Assembly: GCA_017614185.1 (NCBI GenBank)
Contig: JAGACI010000023.1
Location: 1 to 5,879, forward strand
Reading direction: 5' to 3'
Source of the DNA: Lachnospiraceae bacterium
Lineage (GTDB): Bacteria; Bacillota_A; Clostridia; Lachnospirales; Lachnospiraceae
DNA: 5,879 nucleotides
The notes under the pieces were generated by a model that saw only the letters and a program-made list of their open reading frames with translations, did not search any database and had not been told where the DNA came from. The position numbers and the translations under genes were made by a program. The stretch's first letter is position 1, and every line of letters starts with the position of its first letter. Positions 1 to 5,879 of the stretch are shown here, piece after piece.

Positions 1-774
1 GATGAAGATGTTCATGCATTATACATGGATATCGATTCCGAGATCGTTGGTAAGAACTTCCTTTACATGTTAACAGAAGATAAGTACGCTACATGGCTTA
101 AAGAAGCATTCGATGCTCTTCCTGCAGACAAGCAGGCATACTTCCAGCCCACAATCGACGAGATGGCTACAGACGCAGCTGATCTTGGTCTTGGTGAGAA
201 CGGCAAATACGCTCTTGCATGGATTAAACTTTGGGTTGAGAGCTACAACGCTCAGACAGATGATGGTCCTATCTGTAACACACTTGTTACCAACTCTGCA
301 ACAGACCAGGCAGGCTTACTTGTTTATTCAAAGCTTCGTTCTGTAGAAGAGTCTGATTCCGTATCAGTTAACAACATCAAGGTTGCTGCATACCAGGATG
401 GTTACAAGGGTATCGGCGGATATGGTTACTGCCATTACTTATTCGTAACAGACAACTCACCTTTGCCTTGGACAGCATGTGCATTCATCGCTTACATGAC
501 ATGTACAGAAGACGGTTTCTCTGCATGGGGTAAGGACATGGGCGGATACTCATCCAATCCTAAGGTTGCAGAAGCAACAGAAGCTACATACAACCACTCA
601 AAGGGTGGCTGCGATGAGAGCGGAAACGTAGTTTACGAGTGCAAGAACGACAGAGGATATGACTGGTGGACAACAACCGGTGAACTCGTATTAGAGGATC
701 CTGAGTACTGCGCATCTGTTTCCTTCACAGTAGGTAGCTGGATTGAGATGCTTACAAAGTATTCAGCAGAATAA
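1..774 (+). CDS. ABC transporter extracellular solute-binding protein, C-terminal part (5' end outside window)
   Basis: The reading frame is open from base 1 (Asp-Glu-Asp-Val just before the Met at 25) to the TAA at 772-774, so this is the last 257 residues of a longer protein. The Met codon at 25 has no ribosome binding site and is internal. The role is inferred mainly from context: the gene lies directly before a fused importer permease and a MalK/FbpC-type ATPase. The sequence is compatible with a periplasmic-binding-protein type 2 C-terminal lobe: visible residues about 152-187 (SPLPWTACAFIAYM, then GFSAWGKDMGGYSSNP) resemble the usual segment in which packed helices are followed by a Gly-Gly-Tyr-x-x-x-Pro turn. 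The part seen is rich in Tyr and Trp and has seven cysteines (visible residues 92, 144, 160, 168, 204, 214, 237), unusual for a secreted binding protein. In a Gram-positive cell it would be a lipoprotein, but the signal peptide and lipobox are off the window. The substrate is unknown; iron, polyamine, sugar or phosphonate are all possible. No adjacent Tyr-Tyr pair of the FbpA iron-binding kind is seen in an equivalent position. Confidence 0.8.
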   Translation, partial: DEDVHALYMDIDSEIVGKNFLYMLTEDKYATWLKEAFDALPADKQAYFQPTIDEMATDAADLGLGENGKYALAWIKLWVESYNAQTDDGPICNTLVTNSATDQAGLLVYSKLRSVEESDSVSVNNIKVAAYQDGYKGIGGYGYCHYLFVTDNSPLPWTACAFIAYMTCTEDGFSAWGKDMGGYSSNPKVAEATEATYNHSKGGCDESGNVVYECKNDRGYDWWTTTGELVLEDPEYCASVSFTVGSWIEMLTKYSAE

Positions 775-806
775 TTTAGAAACAACTTGAATTAACAACT
801 AAGATA

Positions 807-841
807 GCTTCAAAGGCGGTCAAACGCCTTTGAAGCCTTTT
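807..841 (+). terminator. Intergenic hairpin with short T run, probable attenuator between binding protein and permease
   Basis: Two perfectly complementary 12-base arms, GCTTCAAAGGCG (807-818) and CGCCTTTGAAGC (825-836), enclose a 6-base loop, GTCAAA. The stem is followed by C and then TTTT (838-841). It lies 32 bases after the binding-protein stop and directly before the permease ribosome binding site. The form is that of a Rho-independent terminator with a short T tract, so partial termination or 3'-end protection of the upstream mRNA is likely. Either would give more binding protein than membrane components, a common arrangement in importer operons. No competing anti-terminator fold or riboswitch is visible in the 79-base gap. 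Confidence 0.75.
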
Positions 842-847
842 AAGGAG
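842..847 (+). promoter_or_regulatory. Ribosome binding site that fixes the permease start at ATG 854
   Basis: AAGGAG is followed by a 6-base spacer and ATG at 854. This is a near-ideal Shine-Dalgarno site and argues against the upstream in-frame TTG at 830, which lies inside the second arm of the hairpin and has only a weak purine stretch before it. The site begins on the base after the hairpin's T run, so the folded hairpin ends just short of it and leaves it free. Confidence 0.85.
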
Positions 848-853
848 ATTTTT

Positions 854-2695
854 ATGGGCGACACAGCAAGAACAGCGAGTGCGACTTCAAAGAATTCCAC
901 AGCCGTTTTCTTAAATAAGCTTAAAACTTATTTCATGAAGCCGCAGAATGTCATCCTGTTATTGTTCGGTATTGTTTTAACCTTCACAACGGTGGCACCC
1001 ATCGTTGCTATCGTACAGGATACATTCAAAATCCACGTAGGAACGATAGATGCCTTCCTTACAAAGAAGAATGAAGGATTTTCCATCGTTAACTACACGG
1101 ACTTGTTTACAAGCAAGCTGGCCAAAACCAATCTTTGGACACCTTTGGTGAATACAGTCCTTCTGGCAGTTTTCACCTGCCTGATTTCAATTCTTTTCGG
1201 TGGTATCTTTGCATTCCTTGTAACAAGAACCAACCTGAAGTTTAAAAAGTACTTAAGCTCAATATTCATTTTTCCTTACATCATGCCCCAGTGGACATTG
1301 GCGGTAGTTTGGCAGAACCTCTTTAACTCAAATGAGGTAACGGGAACATCAAACGGACTTCTTGCTTCACTTTTTAACTTGAGAGCTCCGATCTGGTGGT
1401 GCCAGGGACTTCTTCCCTGCGCTATCGTTCTTGGCCTTCACTACGCACCCTTTGCCTACATCATGATAGGCGGCATTTTCAGAAACATGGATGCAAACCT
1501 TGAGGAAGCAGCAACCATTCTTGATACTCCCAAGTGGAAGATCATGACAAGAGTTACCCTTCCCATGGTTAAGCCGGCAATCCTTTCCACAATCCTTCTC
1601 GTTTTCGGAAGCGCAATGGGAAGTTACCCGGTTCCTCACTACCTTGGACTTACAACACTTTCAACAAAGTATGTTTCGATGAACTCCAAGTACACAGGTG
1701 AGGCAAGTATTCTTGCAATCATAATGATGATTTTCGGAATCCTTATCCTCGGTCTTAACCAGATGAGCTTAAAGAGCAGAAAATCATATACAACCGTTAC
1801 AGGTAAGTCAGGACAGATCAGCAAGATCAATCTTGGCAAGGTTGGCAAATATCTGATAGCGATTATCTTTATCGTAGTTACATTCTTCACATCGATATTC
1901 CCTATCGTTTCATTTGCCTTTGAGACCTTCTTACCTAACCCCGGTGACTACAGTTTCCTCTACACCGGAAATATTGCAAACCTTACCACCAAGTGGTGGG
2001 TAACAAGAGGCAATGCGGCAGCATCCCTTTACGGTCAGGCCGGAATCCTCTTTAATGACATGATAAGAAAAGCACTCGGCGGAACCTTAAAGGTTGCAGT
2101 TGCCTGTGCTCTTATCGCCGGAACAATAGGTACCCTTATCGGATATGCAGTATCCAAGAACAGAAGAAGCAAGTGGGCCAACTACGTTAACAACATGGCT
2201 TTCCTTCCTTACCTTATGCCTTCACTGGCAGTCGGTGCAGCATTCTTCGTTCTCTTCTCAAACGAGAAGGTAAACCTTTTCAACACATACACACTGCTTA
2301 TAATCGCAGGTGTTATTAAATACATTCCTTTCGCAAGCAGAAGTGCACTTAACTCAATGCTTCAGCTTTCGGGAGAAATCGAAGAGGCAGCGATTATTCA
2401 GGATATCCCCTGGATTAAGAGAATGTTCAAGATTATCATTCCCATCCAGAAATCCTCAATCATCAGCGGATATCTGCTTCCTTTCATGACATGTCTTAGA
2501 GAACTGTCACTGTTCCTCTTACTTTGTACTCAGGGCTTTATCTTATCAACAACCCTTGATTACTTTGATGAGATGGGATTGTACGCATTCTCAAGTGCCA
2601 TCAACCTGATACTGATTGTACTTATTCTCGTATTTAACACAGCAATCAATAAGATTACGGGCGCAAGCCTTGATGAAGGAATTGGAGGTAACTAA
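854..2695 (+). CDS. ABC importer permease with two fused transmembrane domains (iron/thiamine-type family)
   Basis: This 613-residue integral membrane protein forms the full translocation channel of an importer. It contains two tandem binding-protein-dependent permease domains in one chain, as in ThiP and FbpB. In the first half, hydrophobic segments lie near residues 32-55, 97-124, 136-158, 185-208, 241-262 and 284-302. In the second half they lie near 331-356, 411-434, 446-468, 478-497, 536-557 and 581-600. Each half has a cytoplasmic EAA loop that docks onto the ATPase: EEAATILDTPKWKIM...TLP at 217-237 and EEAAIIQDIPWIKRM...IIP at 510-530. In both loops the usually conserved Gly is Asp. 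Sizeable external loops follow helix 1 (about 56-96) and helix 7 (about 357-410, Trp-rich). At 613 residues it is somewhat longer than ThiP or FbpB (roughly 500-540). The start is ATG 854 with AAGGAG upstream; an upstream TTG at 830 would add 8 residues but lies within a hairpin. The gene sits 79 bases after the binding-protein gene and 2 bases before the ATPase gene. The family is confident; the substrate is not known. Confidence 0.92.
   Translation: MGDTARTASATSKNSTAVFLNKLKTYFMKPQNVILLLFGIVLTFTTVAPIVAIVQDTFKIHVGTIDAFLTKKNEGFSIVNYTDLFTSKLAKTNLWTPLVNTVLLAVFTCLISILFGGIFAFLVTRTNLKFKKYLSSIFIFPYIMPQWTLAVVWQNLFNSNEVTGTSNGLLASLFNLRAPIWWCQGLLPCAIVLGLHYAPFAYIMIGGIFRNMDANLEEAATILDTPKWKIMTRVTLPMVKPAILSTILLVFGSAMGSYPVPHYLGLTTLSTKYVSMNSKYTGEASILAIIMMIFGILILGLNQMSLKSRKSYTTVTGKSGQISKINLGKVGKYLIAIIFIVVTFFTSIFPIVSFAFETFLPNPGDYSFLYTGNIANLTTKWWVTRGNAAASLYGQAGILFNDMIRKALGGTLKVAVACALIAGTIGTLIGYAVSKNRRSKWANYVNNMAFLPYLMPSLAVGAAFFVLFSNEKVNLFNTYTLLIIAGVIKYIPFASRSALNSMLQLSGEIEEAAIIQDIPWIKRMFKIIIPIQKSSIISGYLLPFMTCLRELSLFLLLCTQGFILSTTLDYFDEMGLYAFSSAINLILIVLILVFNTAINKITGASLDEGIGGN
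2684..2688 (+). promoter_or_regulatory. Ribosome binding site for the GTG-started ATPase gene
   Basis: GGAGG lies within the last codons of the permease gene, 9 bases before GTG 2698. The permease stop codon TAA (2693-2695) falls between this site and the start, so ribosomes finishing the permease can restart directly. This supports translational coupling of permease and ATPase. The site also supports GTG as the start: the resulting N-terminus (MPEIKLTNVTKRWGKFYAVD) is exactly the family pattern. Confidence 0.8.
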
Positions 2696-2697
2696 TC

Positions 2698-4332
2698 GTG
2701 CCGGAAATTAAACTTACAAATGTGACAAAACGTTGGGGAAAATTCTACGCGGTAGATAACCTTAACTTAGATATTGAAGATAACGCTTTTATAACCCTTT
2801 TGGGACCCTCCGGATGTGGTAAGACAACGACACTTCGTATGATCGCAGGTCTTGAGACACCCACAAGCGGACAGATTAAAATCGGTGACAGAGTAGTTTA
2901 TGATTCGGATGCCGGAATCAACATTCCTCCCAACAAGAGAAAAGTCGGATTCCTGTTCCAGAACTACGCTCTCTGGCCCAACATGACAGTTTACCAGAAT
3001 ATTGCATTCGGCCTTAACAACATCAAAGAAGAGATGGCTGTAAAGGACCTTGAGGCTCAGAAGATTACTGCTCAGATAGCAGCTTTGAAGAATCCCAAGG
3101 AAATGTTCAAGTTAATTGATGAGTGCAAGGACAAGACAGGAAAGATTGAAACAGGAAAGGTTTATCTTAAGTTTATCGATTCCTACACACTTTCCATGTT
3201 TGGCGCAAAAGAGCTTTATGGCTTTAACCTTAAAGACGCAGAAGCCTGCGAAGCAAAGAGAAAACAGCTTGAATCACAGCTTGCAATCATCTCAAAGAAC
3301 CACGCCGAGAAGAACGAGACCTTGAATGAGAACTTTGAAGTCCTTAAGAACGGTCAGGTGGTTAAGGAAGTCAGAAAGCTTACAAAGGAAGAGATTGACC
3401 TTTCTGTAAGAAGAGTATCAAGAATCGTTAAAATCGGAATGTTCATGGACAGATATCCCGCAGAGCTTTCCGGTGGTCAGCAGCAGCGTGTGGCTATCGC
3501 ACGTACACTGGCTCCCGAACCTCAGGTTCTTTTCATGGATGAGCCCCTCTCAAACCTTGATGCAAAGCTTCGTCTTGAGATGAGATACGAGCTCCAGAGA
3601 CTTCATGTTGAAACCGGTTCAACTTTCGTATACGTAACACACGATCAGATGGAAGCTATGACGCTTGCCACCAAGATCTGCCTTATCAACAACGGTGTTC
3701 TTCAGCAGTACGAGGCACCCCTTGATGTATACAACAGACCTAACAACCTTTTCGTTGCAGACTTCGTAGGAAATCCTTCAATCAACTTTGTTGAGGCAAA
3801 GGGTGCCCAGGGCGAAGACGGAAGCTTCGAACTTTCCATCCTTGACGGAAAGAAGATCAAGTTCACTCCCAATGAGCCTCTTTCAATGACAGACTGGTTT
3901 GCAAAGAGAGCCGAGGCAGAAGCAGCTGCAGCCAAAGAACTTGAGGCTATTAAGGCTGACAAAAAGGCTGTTGAAAAGGGCAATAAGGATGAGGTATTCA
4001 AATACCACATCAGCCTTGTTGAAGAAGAGGATTACACCTTACAGGAAGCACCTGTTATCACAGATGAAGACTTTATACTCGGTATCAGACCTGAGTGCAT
4101 CAAGATTCGCGATAACGGAGCATTCGACGGAATCATCTATGGTGCGATGCCCACAGGTATGGAATCAACCATAAAGATTGCAATCGGAAACTTCCTCTTA
4201 ACTGCAGTTGACTTCGGTAACACCTTATACCAGATCAACGATGCAAAGAAGGTTGACATCGATACCAATAACATCCTTCTTTTCGACAGAAAATCAGGCA
4301 AAGCAATTTGCGCAGGTAAAGTAACAGTATAA
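2698..4332 (+). CDS. ABC importer ATPase of the MalK/PotA/FbpC class with two large insertions
   Basis: This cytoplasmic ATP-hydrolysing subunit, predicted to act as a homodimer, powers the adjacent permease. All nucleotide-binding motifs are present: A-loop aromatic W13, Walker A GPSGCGKTT (36-44), Q-loop Gln88, signature LSGGQ (257-261), Walker B VLFMDEP (277-283, catalytic Glu282), D-loop SNLDAKLR (285-292) and switch His315. The segment FVGNPSINF (357-365) and the late motif LGIRPE (461-466) mark the C-terminal OB/TOBE-like regulatory domain typical of MalK-class ATPases. The protein has 544 residues where about 350-380 is usual. The Q-loop to signature distance is about 169 residues, against about 52 in E. 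coli MalK. One insertion (about 109-226) lies in the helical subdomain, and another (about 398-455) lies in the regulatory domain just before LGIRPE. The frame is continuous and the catalytic core intact, so there is no sign of decay. It is the last gene of the operon, 2 bases after the permease gene, and is followed by a terminator. Substrate-based names such as potA or fbpC would be guesses. Confidence 0.93.
   Translation: MPEIKLTNVTKRWGKFYAVDNLNLDIEDNAFITLLGPSGCGKTTTLRMIAGLETPTSGQIKIGDRVVYDSDAGINIPPNKRKVGFLFQNYALWPNMTVYQNIAFGLNNIKEEMAVKDLEAQKITAQIAALKNPKEMFKLIDECKDKTGKIETGKVYLKFIDSYTLSMFGAKELYGFNLKDAEACEAKRKQLESQLAIISKNHAEKNETLNENFEVLKNGQVVKEVRKLTKEEIDLSVRRVSRIVKIGMFMDRYPAELSGGQQQRVAIARTLAPEPQVLFMDEPLSNLDAKLRLEMRYELQRLHVETGSTFVYVTHDQMEAMTLATKICLINNGVLQQYEAPLDVYNRPNNLFVADFVGNPSINFVEAKGAQGEDGSFELSILDGKKIKFTPNEPLSMTDWFAKRAEAEAAAAKELEAIKADKKAVEKGNKDEVFKYHISLVEEEDYTLQEAPVITDEDFILGIRPECIKIRDNGAFDGIIYGAMPTGMESTIKIAIGNFLLTAVDFGNTLYQINDAKKVDIDTNNILLFDRKSGKAICAGKVTV
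3022..3375 (+). other. Coding segment for an inserted domain in the ATPase helical subdomain
   Basis: This covers residues about 109-226 of the ATPase. The family pattern runs from the end of the Q-loop region (NIAFGL, 101-106) and resumes at KLTKEEIDLSVRRV (227-240), which matches the usual start of the helical subdomain. The roughly 118 residues between have no counterpart that I recognise in MalK-class ATPases. They appear to run as a charged helix (about 109-131), a short mixed section with probable strands (about 153-177, including KVYLKFIDSYTLSMFGAKEL), then a long Lys/Glu-rich helical stretch (about 180-214), ending in KNGQVVKEVR. There are two cysteines (143, 184). Codon use looks like that of the flanking gene. 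Secondary structure is judged by eye and the function is unknown. Confidence 0.75.
3889..4062 (+). other. Coding segment for a charged helical insertion in the ATPase regulatory domain
   Basis: This covers residues about 398-455. After FTPNEPL (389-395), family members normally reach the strand equivalent to FILGIRPE (459-466) within a short linker. Here an Ala/Glu/Lys-rich stretch (about 401-431, KRAEAEAAAAKELEAIKADK and onward) that should form one long helix is followed by an acidic section (VEEEDYTLQE, 441-450). The edges are approximate because this region is variable in the family even without insertions. Confidence 0.55.
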
Positions 4333-4343
4333 TCAAAGATAAG

Positions 4344-4375
4344 ACAGGCACCCCAATGTGAGGTGCCTGTTTTTT
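4344..4375 (+). terminator. Rho-independent terminator of the importer operon
   Basis: The arms ACAGGCACC (4344-4352) and GGTGCCTGT (4362-4370) pair perfectly over 9 bp around a 9-base loop. They are followed by a run of six T in total (4370-4375), of which the first base is in the stem. A-T and G-T pairs could extend the base of the stem. It begins 11 bases after the ATPase stop. The T run overlaps the stop codon of the convergent minus-strand gene. On the minus strand the same stem is followed only by CTTATCTTTGATT, so it may also stop that transcript, but less efficiently. Confidence 0.9.
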
Positions 4376-5879
4376 ATTCTCTGTTTTTCAAAACTTCCGC
4401 AGGAGTAATCTTATTTAGTTTGCCTGTTATTGCAATGCTTATTATCTGATAGATAAGCATTATCGCGGCAAAGATAAAGATGTAAATGTACCACTTATAT
4501 TCCAGGTGAACACAACATGCTACGTTTGGTATAAAAACAGGAAAGATTTTATCAATAAACAGCTTTGCCAGAGGAATTCCTATAATCGCTCCTATCATTA
4601 CAACCATCCTGTTACCGTCAAGGTAGAGCTTCTTTATCTCTCCTGATTTGAATCCAAAGATTTTGAAAAGAGATATACCGAAGCTTCCCCTGTCTATCAT
4701 TACCGAAGTCATAAGGTACATTACAATGAAGAAGATAATGGCGGAGCAGGAGATTAACATCATAAACAAGGGCTTCATTAAATCCACGAAAATGTGGGAG
4801 GATCTTTCGGCATCAGCTTTGGAAGAAGTGGAATAGAGTCTTCCTTCTTCGACATCAAGCTTATGGTCTGACATTACCACATTGTAGTAATCATCATCTT
4901 CCCCGAAGAGTTCACGCATACTGTCAATATCCATGAACACCGTAAGGCCAACTGAGTATGGAACAATTTCTTCAATAGTAAAGGCGTAGTCCATGTCATT
5001 AGCCGTATCGGAAAGTATAATTTTATCCCCTACATCAAGGTTATATCTGGTAGTTACCGCATCTGAAGCCACAACCTTGTTTTTACCTTTAACAGGTCTG
5101 GCATTAATAAAAGGATTGTCGTCATCAATACCCATTACGGATACATCCAGAGTGTATCCGTACATTTTCTTTTTGAGAGTTTCAACATAACAGGCTTCGC
5201 CACCTTCAGGTACATCCTTGGTGGGGTATTTATATGTGTATAGATACTCGTATTTTGTATCTTCAACAGATAATCTTCCCACGCTTTCACAAAGCACATA
5301 ACAGTTAAATCCCATCATGAAAACAAGGAGGCAGATTATCATTCCGGCCATTACGGTAACAGCTGTTCTTCTTTCTCTAAGAATCTGTCTTAGTCTAAAC
5401 ATGGGCATGAACTTCATGTTCTTAATCCTGATATCTTTGCTCTTACTTGCTTTCTGCTCGTTTCTTATAAGAGACAGGGCAGTTCTTGAAAGACTCTTGT
5501 TTATTACAAGAGTATTCACAATTAACGAAACTACAGGGGGCATTACAACCGCGTAGATAATAAGATACGGAGGTATTACCGTATCAAATTCAGGAAGGGA
5601 ATAGTATGAATAGGAGTCTGCGGTCTGTAATCTGCTACCGAATCCGCTTAGGCCTATGATGGCTCCGACCAGCCCGCCCATTAGTGAAATAATGGTTGGA
5701 AGAAAGATATAATGCTTCATCAAATCTTTCTTGCGAACACCCATGGCATACATGGTTCCGATAACACTGCTCTCGTTTTGAATCTGATGTATAACGAAAA
5801 CGGAAAGCACATATGCAAAAAGAATAATTATTATGATTCCTTCTAAAAGTCCGGAGGTTTTATTAATTTCGATATCGCC
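4374..5879 (-). CDS. FtsX/MacB-family ABC transporter permease, C-terminal part (5' end outside window)
   Basis: The minus-strand frame is open from the right edge to TAA at 4376-4374, giving 501 visible residues. A GTG codon at 5810 is not a credible start, because it falls inside a membrane helix (GLLEGIIIIILFAYVLSVFV, visible residues 10-29) that begins upstream. The layout is: helix 1 (about 10-31); an FtsX-type cytoplasmic motif ESSVIGTMYAMGVRKKDL (36-53); helices near 57-79 and 102-126; a basic cytoplasmic linker; a helix near 172-196; an extracytoplasmic domain of about 170 residues (197-367) with a MacB-core-like pattern (VVASDAVTTRYNLDVGDKII); and a final FtsX domain with helices near 368-393, 424-442 and 462-485. 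The motif recurs as SFGISLFKIFGFKSGEIKKL (399-418), and the protein ends in the typical TPAEVLKNRE. This is therefore the second half of a large two-FtsX-domain permease. Relatives act with a separate LolD/MacB-type ATPase in export of lipids, peptides or antimicrobials, or in envelope sensing; no such ATPase is in view. It is convergent with the importer operon and probably unrelated to it. The specific substrate is unknown. Confidence 0.9.
   Translation of the reverse strand, partial: GDIEINKTSGLLEGIIIIILFAYVLSVFVIHQIQNESSVIGTMYAMGVRKKDLMKHYIFLPTIISLMGGLVGAIIGLSGFGSRLQTADSYSYYSLPEFDTVIPPYLIIYAVVMPPVVSLIVNTLVINKSLSRTALSLIRNEQKASKSKDIRIKNMKFMPMFRLRQILRERRTAVTVMAGMIICLLVFMMGFNCYVLCESVGRLSVEDTKYEYLYTYKYPTKDVPEGGEACYVETLKKKMYGYTLDVSVMGIDDDNPFINARPVKGKNKVVASDAVTTRYNLDVGDKIILSDTANDMDYAFTIEEIVPYSVGLTVFMDIDSMRELFGEDDDYYNVVMSDHKLDVEEGRLYSTSSKADAERSSHIFVDLMKPLFMMLISCSAIIFFIVMYLMTSVMIDRGSFGISLFKIFGFKSGEIKKLYLDGNRMVVMIGAIIGIPLAKLFIDKIFPVFIPNVACCVHLEYKWYIYIFIFAAIMLIYQIISIAITGKLNKITPAEVLKNRE

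Noticed and set aside
787..805. TTGAAT and TAAGAT in the gap before the permease gene, considered as a promoter
   Set aside because: The spacing between the two elements is only 7 bases and no -10 element lies at 16-18 bases from TTGAAT. Transcription from upstream of the binding-protein gene is the simpler explanation.
775..853. Riboswitch in the gap between binding protein and permease
   Set aside because: Only 79 bases are available and a single simple hairpin accounts for the structure. No aptamer-like junction or alternative pairing was found.
1367..1890. Two minus-strand open frames opposite the permease gene
   Set aside because: They lie wholly antisense to a well-supported membrane protein, lack ribosome binding sites and show no recognisable domain.
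3116..3325. A 69-codon plus-strand open frame overlapping the ATPase insertion, considered as an overlapping small gene
   Set aside because: It has no convincing ribosome binding site, its composition looks like a frame-shifted reading of the ATPase, and the ATPase frame is continuous with intact motifs on both sides.
3702..4010. Minus-strand open frame of about 100 codons opposite the ATPase C-terminal region
   Set aside because: Its Ser/Ala-rich reading is the expected complement of the Ala/Glu/Lys-rich insertion. It has no start signal of its own.
2698..4332. Frameshift or gene fusion as the cause of the extra length of the ATPase
   Set aside because: The frame is continuous, the family motifs occur in the correct order on both sides of each insertion, and codon use does not change visibly, so in-frame domain insertion is more likely.
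5317..5556. Plus-strand open frame with hydrophobic content opposite the FtsX-type gene
   Set aside because: It is antisense to clear FtsX-domain coding sequence. Hydrophobic antisense frames are common opposite membrane proteins, and there is no supporting context.

Overview
The window comes from a moderate-GC (roughly 40-45% from a few rows counted by hand) Gram-positive-type bacterial genome. Strong AAGGAG/GGAGG ribosome binding sites, AGA-rich arginine codon use and a large duplicated FtsX-family permease fit a Clostridia/Lachnospiraceae-like anaerobe (Butyrivibrio-type). That taxonomic guess is an inference from style, not from a marker gene.

Bases 1-4332 carry a plus-strand ABC importer operon in the order solute-binding protein (5'-truncated by the window edge), fused two-domain permease, and ATPase. 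This order and the single fused permease resemble the iron(III)/thiamine/polyamine-type importers (FbpABC, ThiBPQ style). The binding protein would capture a solute outside the membrane, the 12-helix permease would form the whole channel by itself, and a homodimer of the MalK/PotA/FbpC-type ATPase would drive transport through the two EAA loops. The substrate cannot be read from the sequence. A perfect 12-bp hairpin with a short T run lies between the binding-protein and permease genes. It probably reduces expression of the downstream genes relative to the binding protein. The permease and ATPase genes are only 2 nt apart and probably translationally coupled.

The most unusual item is the ATPase. 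It is 544 residues long, against about 350-380 for its family. The excess sits in two in-frame insertions: about 118 residues in the helical subdomain between the Q-loop and the signature motif, and about 55-60 residues in the C-terminal regulatory (TOBE-like) domain. All catalytic motifs remain intact, so this looks like an active ATPase with added domains, one of them placed at the face that contacts the permease.

A clear intrinsic terminator (4344-4375) closes the operon. Bases 4374-5879 hold, on the minus strand, the C-terminal 501 residues of an FtsX/MacB-type ABC permease with parts of two FtsX domains. It is convergent with the importer operon and functionally separate. Its N-terminus, its promoter and any partner ATPase lie beyond the right edge. 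I saw no mobile elements, CRISPR arrays, rRNA or tRNA genes, and no gene-free stretch longer than about 80 bases.
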